This document shows, piece after piece, positions 25,370 to 33,749 of a DNA stretch of 64,000 nt. The notes under the pieces were generated by a model. It was given only the letters and a program-made list of their open reading frames with translations. It was not told the DNA's origin and ran no database searches. The position numbers were made by a program, and so were the translations under genes. The stretch is from Planctomycetales bacterium 10988 (GTDB taxonomy: Bacteria > Planctomycetota > Planctomycetia > Pirellulales > Pb10988): NCBI GenBank assembly GCA_009664345.1, contig CP043547.1, positions 2,818,709-2,882,708 of the forward strand, in the 5' to 3' direction. Position 1 is the stretch's first letter. Each line of letters starts with the position of its first letter.

Positions 25370-26299
25370 ATGCAACGCTCCCGACGCGATTTTCTGAAAC
25401 AAGGCACCCTCGCCACCGCGGCGATGTTGACTTCGAGCCGATGGCTCCAAGCGGCAAAAGCAAAAAGTGGTTTTGAGCTGAAGTATATTGTTGGCTCTTG
25501 CATGTATGGCACCACGAAGCTAAGCGAGATTCTGCCGGAAGTCCGCAAGACCGGGGCGACCGCCATTGACATTTGGCCCAAACGCCACGGCGATCAACGC
25601 GAACAACTCGAAGCGATGGGCGAAGAGGCCTTTGCTCAACTCTTGGCCGAACACGAGGTCCAACTTGGTTGCATCACGCAATACCCGCTGGGTCCGTTTG
25701 GCTTGCAAGAAGAAATGCAACTGGCCGAGCGATTCAACTGCCCGACCATGGTCACCGGAGGCAAAGGGGAAAGAGGCCTTTCGGGTACCGCTTTAAAGCA
25801 GGAAATTAAAAAATTCATCGAAAAGATGAAGCCGCACCTCGAAGTCGCTGAAGCCACTGGCGTCACGATCGCCATTGAAAATCATGGCAACTCCCTGGTG
25901 GAATCGCCGGATTCCTTGAAGTGGCTGGCGGAATTTCGTCCTTCGAAGAACTTGGGAATCGCCTTGGCCCCGTATCACTTGGAACAAGATAGCCGGTTCC
26001 TCGCCCAATTGATCCGCGACCTTGGAGATAGTATCGAGATGTTCTATGCCTGGGAACATGGCATGGGCTGCATGGAAAAACTCCCCAAAGAGCAGGAGCT
26101 TCTGCAAATGCCCGGCCGGGGAGAATTGGAATTCGGACCGCTGTTGGATGCCTTGGCGGAGATCAAATATTCAGGCTGGACGGAAATTTTCATGCATCCG
26201 GTTCCGCGTGGGATTCCGATTCTTGAACCGACCTCCGCAGTGACGGCTGAAATCAATCGGGCACGAAAGTACTTAGCGAGTTGTATGCCCAACGCTTAA
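25370..26299 (+). CDS. Tat-exported sugar phosphate isomerase/epimerase-like TIM-barrel protein
   Basis: A 309-residue protein starting at the ATG at 25370 (GAGG four bases before the spacer). The twin-arginine leader RRDFLKQGTLATAAML is followed by a xylose-isomerase-like TIM barrel: ATAIDIWPKRHGDQREQL, VQLGCITQYPLGPFG, VTIAIENHGNSLVESPDSL with the metal-ligand E, and WTEIFMHPVPRG with the late His. These fit the AP-endonuclease-2 superfamily of sugar isomerases. It sits between the dioxygenase and a sulfatase in one direction with short gaps. An AAAASYRSTTTT motif falls in the codons right after the leader. Substrate unknown. Confidence 0.85.
   Translation: MQRSRRDFLKQGTLATAAMLTSSRWLQAAKAKSGFELKYIVGSCMYGTTKLSEILPEVRKTGATAIDIWPKRHGDQREQLEAMGEEAFAQLLAEHEVQLGCITQYPLGPFGLQEEMQLAERFNCPTMVTGGKGERGLSGTALKQEIKKFIEKMKPHLEVAEATGVTIAIENHGNSLVESPDSLKWLAEFRPSKNLGIALAPYHLEQDSRFLAQLIRDLGDSIEMFYAWEHGMGCMEKLPKEQELLQMPGRGELEFGPLLDALAEIKYSGWTEIFMHPVPRGIPILEPTSAVTAEINRARKYLASCMPNA
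25462..25474. repeat. AAAASYRSTTTT motif, copy GTGG, after the Tat leader
   Basis: A5-GTGG-T4 in coding sequence about 93 bases from the start codon of the isomerase-like gene, encoding A-K-S-G-F-E. Confidence 0.55.
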
Positions 26300-26339
26300 C
26301 TTGCCTTCTTTCAAACTTTCCCAAGCTCAAGATCATGTC

Positions 26340-27761
26340 ATGCCTTCTCCAATCCTAAAAACACTTTTGGTATTCTGTGCGGTCCTCACTTTGGTTCCTT
26401 CTTCGCCAGCGAAGGAGCCAGAGGAGAGGCCGACGAATATTGTGTTGTTCTTGGCCGATGACCTGGGGTATGCGGACCTCGGCAGTTATGGGGCTGAGGG
26501 CTTTTCCACCCCGCACTTGGATCGTTTGGCGGAAAAGGGACTTCGTTTCACCGACTTTTATGTCGCGGCGGCGGTCTGTTCGGCATCGCGGGCGGCTCTG
26601 CTGACCGGGCGTTATCCACTTCGCACGAGTATCACCGGGGTCGTCAGTGCCAATCGCAAAGAAGGTATCCCGGCGGAGGAAATTCTCATCTCCGAGATGT
26701 TGAAAGAGCAAGGGTACGCCACCGGGATTTTTGGCAAGTGGCATCTTGGCAATGTGCCGAAGCTCTGGCCGGCGGCCAATGGCTTTGATGAATGGTTCGG
26801 CACCATCGGTTCGAATGATATGGGCAAAGGCCGTCCTTCACTGGAACAGCGGCGTCTCGGCAAGGCCGGTGTCGAACTGGTCGATCAAGATCAGGTCGTC
26901 GAAATCAATCCCGATCAACGACTCTTGACCAAGCGGTATACCGATCGAGCGATTGACTTCATCAAGCGAAATCAAGACGATCCGTTCTTCGTTTATATTC
27001 CATTTAATATGCCGCATACGCCGCTTTTTGCCAGCAAGGACTTCCGCAACTCCAGCGAACGGGGATTGTATGGCGATGTGGTCCAAGAGATCGATGCCTC
27101 CGTCGGTCGCGTGGTGCAAACGTTGGAAACGTTGAAGCTCGACAAAAACACGCTCGTTCTCTTTACTTCGGATAACGGGCCTTGGCTGATCTTTGGCGAT
27201 CATGGCGGCTCCGCGGCTCCGCTGAGTGGGGGCAAGAAGCAAACTCTCGAAGGCGGAATGCGGGTCGCTTGTGTAGCTTATTGGCCGGGGAAGATTCCCG
27301 CAGGTTCGGTTGTTTCGGAACTGGTGACTTCCATGGACTTTCTGCCGACGATCGCCAACCTCGCCGGGGCACCGCTTCCCAAGAAGCAACTCGATGGCGA
27401 CGATCTCACCGAACTTCTCTTTCATCCGAAGTCCGAATCGCCATTCGGCGCGGATCGAGAGCTTCCCCGCTACTTGCTCTATTATTGGGACGAGGAATTG
27501 CAGGCCATTCGGGTGGGAGATTGGAAACTCCGGCTGGCTCATATTGATACCCAAGCCCCGGACCCAGACAAGATCGGAAACGGCGGCATTCGTGGGGAAA
27601 TTCATCTTGAGGAGCGTTCGCTAGCCCTCTTTAATTTGGTGGAAGACCCCGCCGAGCGAAAGAATCTCGCCGAAGAATATCCGGAGATCGTTGAATCCCT
27701 CCAAAATTTCTTGACTCAACTACGGTCAGAGGGGCGACTTCCGCAAAATCTGCATCGATAA
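26340..27761 (+). CDS. Secreted arylsulfatase
   Basis: A 473-residue sulfatase. The ATG at 26340 gives a signal peptide (MPSPILKTLLVFCAVLTLVP); the frame is open to a TTG at 26301. The catalytic motif is CSASR in AAVCSASRAALLTGRYP, a permitted C-x-A/P-x-R version for formylglycine formation. NIVLFLADDLGYADLGSYG supplies calcium ligands, GKWHLGN and LFTSDNGPW follow, and the C-terminal part ends in the ALFNLVEDPAERKNLAEEYPE segment of arylsulfatase A-like enzymes. It is 40 bases downstream of the isomerase-like gene. A variant of the AAAASYRSTTTT motif sits in codons 6-9. Confidence 0.94.
   Translation: MPSPILKTLLVFCAVLTLVPSSPAKEPEERPTNIVLFLADDLGYADLGSYGAEGFSTPHLDRLAEKGLRFTDFYVAAAVCSASRAALLTGRYPLRTSITGVVSANRKEGIPAEEILISEMLKEQGYATGIFGKWHLGNVPKLWPAANGFDEWFGTIGSNDMGKGRPSLEQRRLGKAGVELVDQDQVVEINPDQRLLTKRYTDRAIDFIKRNQDDPFFVYIPFNMPHTPLFASKDFRNSSERGLYGDVVQEIDASVGRVVQTLETLKLDKNTLVLFTSDNGPWLIFGDHGGSAAPLSGGKKQTLEGGMRVACVAYWPGKIPAGSVVSELVTSMDFLPTIANLAGAPLPKKQLDGDDLTELLFHPKSESPFGADRELPRYLLYYWDEELQAIRVGDWKLRLAHIDTQAPDPDKIGNGGIRGEIHLEERSLALFNLVEDPAERKNLAEEYPEIVESLQNFLTQLRSEGRLPQNLHR
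26357..26368. repeat. Near copy of the AAAASYRSTTTT motif (ACAC centre) in signal-peptide codons
   Basis: A4-ACAC-T4, encoding K-T-L-L of the sulfatase leader. It shares the ACAC centre with 21604-21617. Confidence 0.45.
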
Positions 27762-27871
27762 AAATCAGTCGATTCAACATATCAATGAACTTGAATGTGA
27801 AATCAAACGAGATATAATATAGCTGAATCTTTGCAGATGTTTCCCTAACTTCCCCGAGATGAATCAAGAAG

Positions 27872-30490
27872 ATGAATCACCTTCAACGCGTTTTTTCGTT
27901 CGCTGCTGCGCTGTGCGTCAGCTTTCTTATGGCGAACAATCCGGCTTGGGCCGAACGCCCGACGGTTTCGATGCCGCTTTCGCAAAAGCTGTTCTTCGAG
28001 AATCACTGCGTGCATTGTCACAATGAGGACTATCCCGGGGGCGAGGTCCGTCTCGATAATATCGCTTTCTCGATCGATACGATTGCCAAGGCGGAACTCT
28101 GGCAAAAAGTTCTCAATGCCTTGAACTCTGGGGAAATGCCACCAGAGGGAGAAGCGGAACCTTCCGACCAAGAAAAGACGGAGTTCCTCGATTATCTCTC
28201 GAATACGATGGTGACGGCTCGGGCGAAGCTCAGCGATCAAGGCGGCGTCATCACCATGCGTCGGCTCAATCGTCGGGAATATGCCAACACCATCAAAGAG
28301 CTGTTGGGCGTCGAGGTCGATGTCACCGGTTTGCCAAGTGACGAAGGTTCCGGCACCTTCGACACGGTGGGAAGTTCGCTCTTTTTCTCTAGTGATCAAT
28401 TCGAACAATATCTCGAAGTTGCCCAAGTCGCCCTCGATCGAGCGACTGTCGAAGGAGAGAAACCGAAGTTTTACAAAGTCCACACCGAGGCGGAAATTCA
28501 GGCGAACCGTTGGGTGAAGAAGCAGTTACGGGAACGACTATTAAAGGATTACAAAGCCGCTCGGTCTTGGATGGCTCAGAAAGAATTACCGCCGAAAGCC
28601 TTTGGTTTGCTCGACGAAAACGATGTCAAATTCCGTCTCCGCCGTTGGGAAGAAGAAGGCCCGATGCACGGGCAATATCTCGCCTTGCCGCATTCGGATA
28701 CCGGGGCCTATCTGACGATCTACAGTCCTTATAAAGAGCATAAAGTCAGTATCTACCCTAAAATTCCCAACGGGAAATATCGCATTCGTCTGCAAGTTGC
28801 CCGTGTCGAAGATGCCCCGCTCGATCAAAGTTTTGTCGAAGCGGGTTACTCTTCCAACGGTGGGAAGACCTTCAATATCATCGAAAGTTTCCAAGTGACC
28901 GGAACTTTCAAGAAGCCACAGATTGTGGAACTCACGGTCGAGGTTACCAGCAAAGACGATCGCACGATCAGCTTCCGCCAAAAACAACAGAATAATAAAT
29001 CGGCCTTCTTTGAATATTACCGCGATGAAGTGCGGCGAAATGGTGTCGGTCCCGACCCTTATATTTGGATCGACTGGACCGAGTGGGAAGGGCCCGTCCT
29101 TGAACAATGGCCCCCAATGACGCATCAGAATCTCTTCTTCCGAGGGAAAAAAGCGAAGTTCACCGACGATTATGCCAAGGATATCATTGCTCGATTCGCC
29201 GAACGGGCCTTCCGGGGGCAAGAGCCAACCGAGGCCTATCTCGATCGCCTGTTCTCCTTATATCAAAGTCAAAAGAAACTCGGTGCGGATTTTCATGAAG
29301 CGGTGAAGTTGCCTCTTTCGGTGATTCTCGCGTCGCCTAGTTTCCTCTATTTAGTCGAACCGATTGAGGAATTTGCCGACTACGATCAACAGCCGGAAAC
29401 CGTAGCCGGTGTAAATTCGGAAGGGCAAAAGAATCCCACTCGAGAACTTTCCTCGATTGAATTGGCGAATCGGCTTTCTTATTTCCTCTGGAGTAGCCCG
29501 CCGGATGCCGAACTTCTGGACTTGGCGAAAACCGGTCAACTGAACGATCCGGTTATTTTGAGTGAGCAAGTCGATCGCATGCTCTTCGATCCGAAATCGA
29601 AAGAGTTCATCGAGGGCTTTTTCAAGCAATGGCTGCACATGGAACGACTGGAGTTCTTTCAATTCAATCCCGATTTGTATTGGAAGTTCGACGATACGAT
29701 GAAAAATGCCGCCCGCGAGGAGGTTTTCCAAACGGTTGATCTGTTGATCAAAGACGATCTGAGCGTCGGGAACCTTTTGAAGGCGGATTTCGTAGTGATT
29801 AATAACCTGCTGGCGGATTTCTACGGATTAGAGCAAGCGAAGGAAAATACCTTCCGCAAGGTTCAAGTCCCGCCCGATTCGCCCCGTGGAGGACTGTTAG
29901 GCATGGCGGCGATTTTGGCCATGGGCTCCGATGGGGAACGAACCTCTCCGGTGGAACGCGGGGCCTTTGTCTTGCGAAAGATGTTGCATGATCCTCCGCC
30001 ACCCGCCCCGCCGAATGTTCCGCAATTGAATCGACTTGCCGGGCAATTGCATTCCTCGCGAACGCTCCTTTCTGCCCATCAGGAAGAAGCTCAATGTGCC
30101 CAGTGCCACCGCAAAATTGACCCGATTGGTTTTGGCTTGGAAAACTTCAACGCTGTCGGTCAGTGGCGAGAGACGGAAACCGCCGAACTCCGCCGAGGTC
30201 GCCGCGTGGTTCGCAAGAAGGAATTTGATATCGATCCTTCAGGAACACTGCCCAATGGCACCAAGTTTGATGATTATTTTGAAATGCGAGAGGCCATCGC
30301 TCAAGAAACGGACGCCTTCACCCGAGGGCTGGTCGAGGCACTCTTGGAATATAGCTTAGGTCGCCCGTTCGGTTTTTCCGATGAAGAGTTAGCCGAACAA
30401 CTGGTCGCCGATGCCCAAAGTAACGAATATGGTTTCCGCTCGCTGATCCATTCGATCGTGCGGACGGAAGCCTTCCAGTTGAAGAAATAA
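27872..30490 (+). CDS. Planctomycete cytochrome c / DUF1587-DUF1595-DUF1592-DUF1588-DUF1585 protein
   Basis: An 872-residue exported protein. The signal peptide ends near residue 28 and is followed by a c-type heme site CVHCH (residues 46-50, PSCyt domain). Next come DUF1587 (MRRLNRREYANTIKELLGV, near 128), a beta-rich carbohydrate-binding-like middle, and DUF1595 (IARFAERAFRGQEPTEAYLDRL). DUF1592 (SSIELANRLSYFLWSSPPDAEL) and DUF1588 (RGGLLGMAAILAMGSDGERT) follow, then DUF1585 with a second heme-type motif CAQCH (742-746) and DPIGFGLENFNAVGQWRE. Such proteins are thought to be exported redox proteins linked to the partner DUF1552 protein, which follows 56 bases downstream. The electron donor and acceptor are unknown. 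Confidence 0.93.
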   Translation: MNHLQRVFSFAAALCVSFLMANNPAWAERPTVSMPLSQKLFFENHCVHCHNEDYPGGEVRLDNIAFSIDTIAKAELWQKVLNALNSGEMPPEGEAEPSDQEKTEFLDYLSNTMVTARAKLSDQGGVITMRRLNRREYANTIKELLGVEVDVTGLPSDEGSGTFDTVGSSLFFSSDQFEQYLEVAQVALDRATVEGEKPKFYKVHTEAEIQANRWVKKQLRERLLKDYKAARSWMAQKELPPKAFGLLDENDVKFRLRRWEEEGPMHGQYLALPHSDTGAYLTIYSPYKEHKVSIYPKIPNGKYRIRLQVARVEDAPLDQSFVEAGYSSNGGKTFNIIESFQVTGTFKKPQIVELTVEVTSKDDRTISFRQKQQNNKSAFFEYYRDEVRRNGVGPDPYIWIDWTEWEGPVLEQWPPMTHQNLFFRGKKAKFTDDYAKDIIARFAERAFRGQEPTEAYLDRLFSLYQSQKKLGADFHEAVKLPLSVILASPSFLYLVEPIEEFADYDQQPETVAGVNSEGQKNPTRELSSIELANRLSYFLWSSPPDAELLDLAKTGQLNDPVILSEQVDRMLFDPKSKEFIEGFFKQWLHMERLEFFQFNPDLYWKFDDTMKNAAREEVFQTVDLLIKDDLSVGNLLKADFVVINNLLADFYGLEQAKENTFRKVQVPPDSPRGGLLGMAAILAMGSDGERTSPVERGAFVLRKMLHDPPPPAPPNVPQLNRLAGQLHSSRTLLSAHQEEAQCAQCHRKIDPIGFGLENFNAVGQWRETETAELRRGRRVVRKKEFDIDPSGTLPNGTKFDDYFEMREAIAQETDAFTRGLVEALLEYSLGRPFGFSDEELAEQLVADAQSNEYGFRSLIHSIVRTEAFQLKK

Positions 30491-30546
30491 GCTTAAAGTA
30501 ACTCGGTTCGCACACACGTTTCACCCCTTTTCCATCAAAGCATTCT

Positions 30547-31857
30547 ATGAAAAAGAAACCTATGATGCCTTCGCGACGTGGCTTTCTCCGGGCCGCCGGA
30601 ACCGTCGTTGCTTTACCCTTGTTGGAATCCTTGGGCATGCACCGCACGGCCGCGGCTGCCTTGGCCCCGGTGGCGGCTCGTCCCAAGCGGATGATCTTCC
30701 TGAGCTTCGGCTGGGGGGTTACGAGAGAAAGTTGGTTCCCCAAGCGAGGCGAAGTCGGTGAAAATTACACCTTGCCACTTGGCCTCAAACCGCTCGAACG
30801 CCACAAACAAGACCTAACGATTATTCAGGGCCTTGCTAATACTTTCAGCAATGAAGCCCACTGGGGAAGTACCTTCTATCTCACTGGAGCCAATCGTTAC
30901 GCCGAGCCTGGCCAGAATTTCTCCAATAGTATCTCCGCTGATCAGGTCGCCGCCCAAGTCTTTGGACAAAATACGCGATTCACTTCGTTGCAATTGAGCT
31001 GTAGAAAAGCTGAAGATTCCGGGCACGGTCCGGGACTTTCGCTCTCTTGGGATGGGCGCGGGAAGCCGATGGCCGGGATGGAAAATCCGGTTCAGCTTTA
31101 TCACAAGCTCTTTTCAGAAACGAAGACCCCGCTCGAAGAACGCCAAGCGATGCTCGATCAAAAGAAGAGCGTGCTGGATACGGTGTTGGCCGATGCGAAA
31201 GGTGTCAAGCGTGGGTTGAACTATCGCGATACGCAAAAACTGGACGAATACTATCAATCGATTCGTGATATCGAAGTCCGATTGAGCAAAGAAGAGCAGT
31301 GGCTCACCGTTCCTAAGAAACAACCTTCCAAGCCGGTCAAGCTCCCCAATGGCGAACTTGAAGGCTACGAAGAAATCAAACTGATGTACGATCTGATGGT
31401 GGCCGCGCTGGAAACGGATGCTACCCGCGTGCTGACTTACCGCCAGCCGGTGGATACGCTGCTGCAAAGCATCGGCACGAACATGACGGCTCACAACATG
31501 AGCCATTATTCGCCCGGCCCGCGGATGGATGTTTCCCAAGCCCGTGACGAAAATCAATCGAAGCTGTTGGCCCATCTCTTGGATCGTCTCAAGGCAATTA
31601 AGGAACCTGATGGCAGCAGCCTCTACGATCACACGGCGATTTCGTACGGGAGTAACATCAACTCCTTGCATTACCTCAGCAACTGTCCCACAGTTCTCAC
31701 CGGGGGCGGGGCCGGCATTAACCATGGCCGTCATCTGGTCATGAAGGAAGAAAAAACGCCGCTCTGTAACCTGTGGCTCAGCATGTTGCAAGGCGTCGGC
31801 CTACCCGTTCAGTCGCACGGCGACAGCACCGGAATCATTCCTGAGCTGTTTGCCTAA
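30547..31857 (+). CDS. Tat-exported DUF1552 protein
   Basis: A 436-residue protein with a twin-arginine leader (SRRGFLRAAGTVVALPLLESLG) and the DUF1552 body: RPKRMIFLSFGWGVTRESWFPKRGE, LTIIQGLANTFSNEAHWGSTFYLTG, a central coiled helix region, THNMSHYSPGP-type metal-site segment (ACNM replaced by HNMSHYSPGPRMD), and DHTAISYGSNINSLHYLSNCPTVLTGGG. DUF1552 is related to the DUF1501/alkaline-phosphatase superfamily. The family has no assigned reaction. It follows the DUF1592 protein in the invariant order seen across Planctomycetes, so the two form a functional pair. Confidence 0.93.
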   Translation: MKKKPMMPSRRGFLRAAGTVVALPLLESLGMHRTAAAALAPVAARPKRMIFLSFGWGVTRESWFPKRGEVGENYTLPLGLKPLERHKQDLTIIQGLANTFSNEAHWGSTFYLTGANRYAEPGQNFSNSISADQVAAQVFGQNTRFTSLQLSCRKAEDSGHGPGLSLSWDGRGKPMAGMENPVQLYHKLFSETKTPLEERQAMLDQKKSVLDTVLADAKGVKRGLNYRDTQKLDEYYQSIRDIEVRLSKEEQWLTVPKKQPSKPVKLPNGELEGYEEIKLMYDLMVAALETDATRVLTYRQPVDTLLQSIGTNMTAHNMSHYSPGPRMDVSQARDENQSKLLAHLLDRLKAIKEPDGSSLYDHTAISYGSNINSLHYLSNCPTVLTGGGAGINHGRHLVMKEEKTPLCNLWLSMLQGVGLPVQSHGDSTGIIPELFA

Positions 31858-32001
31858 GCTGTTTATTTGTCAGCCGAACAGCAGTACGGTAAAATCAAAA
31901 CCCCTTGCTTTCGAGAAGGTTTTCTCTCGGATCGAGGGGTTTCTTTATTGAATCTCAACCTAAGCAAGATTTGTTTTTCCCTCCTAAGAAAGTATTTCCT
32001 C

Positions 32002-33546
32002 ATGCAGTATCCTCCTTCGAATGGCCGGGCGGCGAGCGCTTGGCTTCTTCCTTTCAAAACATGTTTAACGCTCAGCGCCATACTCGCAGGTGTTTTTCTA
32101 TTTTCTGAAAAGGCCGCTGCGGACGATCGCCCGAACTTTATCCTCTTTATTGCGGATGATGTCAGTTGGAATGACCTCAGTTGTTACGGCAGCCCGAACG
32201 CCCGCACGCCGGAAATCGACGCAATCGCCGCGAATGGAATGCAGTTTGAAGAGGCCTATCTGACCGCGAGCAGTTGCAGCCCGAGTCGTTCGAGCATCAT
32301 CACCGGGCGTTATCCGCATAACAATGGGGAAGCCGCCGAACTGCACCGCCCGATTTCTGCCCACATTCCCGCGTTTCCAGGTGTCTTGCGAGACAAAGGT
32401 TATTACACCGCGTTGGCCGGAAAAGATCACATGACTTGGAAGAAGCCGGAATCCAAGCGAAATGTTCCGACCGAACCGTTTGTGAAAAAGTACGGCACCT
32501 CGGTCCCTGGCAACAACGGTGGCGAAGGCTATTGGCTGGACGCTTTGCATGATTGTCCCAAGGATCAACCCTTCTTCCTGTGGCTTGCATCGACCGATGC
32601 CCACCGCGATTGGGGAGCCGAGCTGCAATGGGATGAAGAAGAATATGGCCCCCGCTGCGAACCCGGCGATGTCGACGTTCCGCCTTACTTGGTCGATACG
32701 TTGTGGACGCGAATTGACTTGGCCTGTTATTACAATGAAGTCCGGCGTTTTGATCACTTCGTCGGCAAGACGGTCAAGGAACTCGAAAAGATGAACCTGG
32801 CGGACAATACGTATTTGATCATTTTGGCCGACAATGGGCGACCGTTTCCTCGGGCCAAGACCCGCCTTCACGACAGCGGAATGAAGACCTATTTCATCAT
32901 GGCCGGGCCGAAAGTGCAATCCGGTTCAAAGACCTCTGCTTTAACCAGTGTCATCGACATTGCCCCAACGGTGATGGAACTGGCCGGAGTCAAAGAGCCG
33001 AAAACCTTGCAAGGCCGCAGCCTTTTGCCAGTGCTCCAAGACCCAAGCCAATCGATTCGCCCCTTGGCTTTCTCCGAACATAACTGGCATGACTACGAAG
33101 CCCATGGGCGTTCGGTCCGCGATGGGCGTTATCTGTTGATTCGCAACTTCCGCCCCAACCTCGCTTGGCAAGGCCCCGCCGATTCGGTCCGTTCGGTCTC
33201 TTTCCGCGATCTGGTGGAAGCCAGCTTGAACCGCCGTAAAAAGCTGACACTTGCCCAAAAGGATGTCCTTTTGGCCCCGCGTCCGGAAGTCGAACTTTAT
33301 GACACTTCCAATGACCCTTATCAAACCGACAACTTGGCCGGTTCCGCGGAGTTCGCGGATATCGAACAACGCTTAACCCAGGCCCTCGATCATTGGATGG
33401 AAGCCACCGACGATTCCGTTCCCGAGGTCGTTTCCCCCGATCAATTCGACCGCGAAACGGGCAATCGGATTTCACCTCGTGTTGATTACGTCGATCCTCC
33501 AGGTGCCGATCGAGATGCGGATCGGAATAATAGCGAAGGCCTGTAA
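32002..33546 (+). CDS. Secreted sulfatase, heparan N-sulfatase-like
   Basis: A 514-residue sulfatase. The ATG at 32002 yields the export signal WLLPFKTCLTLSAILAGVFLFS; an open frame continues upstream to 31867 but overlaps the spacing after the DUF1552 gene and lacks a leader. The catalytic motif is CSPSR within ASSCSPSRSSIITGRYPHN. NFILFIADDVSWNDLSCYG provides calcium ligands, and AGKDHMTWKKPE and LADNGRPFPRAKTRLHDSGMKT give the sulfamidase-type pattern (heparan N-sulfatase/S1_8 branch). Probable substrate is a sulfated or sulfamated polysaccharide. It ends the co-directional run begun at 24597. The gap to the metalloprotease terminator holds a dispersed repeat and an AAAASYRSTTTT copy. Confidence 0.9.
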   Translation: MQYPPSNGRAASAWLLPFKTCLTLSAILAGVFLFSEKAAADDRPNFILFIADDVSWNDLSCYGSPNARTPEIDAIAANGMQFEEAYLTASSCSPSRSSIITGRYPHNNGEAAELHRPISAHIPAFPGVLRDKGYYTALAGKDHMTWKKPESKRNVPTEPFVKKYGTSVPGNNGGEGYWLDALHDCPKDQPFFLWLASTDAHRDWGAELQWDEEEYGPRCEPGDVDVPPYLVDTLWTRIDLACYYNEVRRFDHFVGKTVKELEKMNLADNTYLIILADNGRPFPRAKTRLHDSGMKTYFIMAGPKVQSGSKTSALTSVIDIAPTVMELAGVKEPKTLQGRSLLPVLQDPSQSIRPLAFSEHNWHDYEAHGRSVRDGRYLLIRNFRPNLAWQGPADSVRSVSFRDLVEASLNRRKKLTLAQKDVLLAPRPEVELYDTSNDPYQTDNLAGSAEFADIEQRLTQALDHWMEATDDSVPEVVSPDQFDRETGNRISPRVDYVDPPGADRDADRNNSEGL

Positions 33547-33577
33547 ATTAATGGAGATAGATCGTTAAAGAAGTGTT

Positions 33578-33614
33578 ACGAATCGTGTTGGGTTTTCAGT
33601 GTTCGGTGTTCGGT
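33578..33614. repeat. Dispersed GTGTTCGG repeat, copy 2
   Basis: Matches 7128-7164 at 36 of 37 positions; located 32 bases past the sulfatase stop codon. Confidence 0.85.
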
Positions 33615-33649
33615 GGCTTGAGGTGAATATCGAATCGAAGGTGAATGCG

Positions 33650-33662
33650 AAAACTGCTTTTT
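33650..33662. repeat. AAAASYRSTTTT motif, copy CTGC
   Basis: A4-CTGC-T5 between the dispersed repeat and the bidirectional terminator, about 100 bases past the sulfatase stop codon. Confidence 0.6.
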
Positions 33663-33683
33663 ACATTTTCAGTTTAAATAAAT

Positions 33684-33717
33684 AAAGCCTAGGGGAAGTG
33701 AATCCTCTAGGCTTTTT
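33684..33717. terminator. Bidirectional terminator between sulfatase and metalloprotease
   Basis: AAAGCCTAGGGG pairs with CCTCTAGGCTTT (one G-T pair), loop of eight, T-run on the plus side and, by symmetry, on the minus side. Serves both convergent genes. Confidence 0.85.
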
Positions 33718-33749
33718 ATTTGTCAGGTTTTAAAATTTAAACACTTTAA

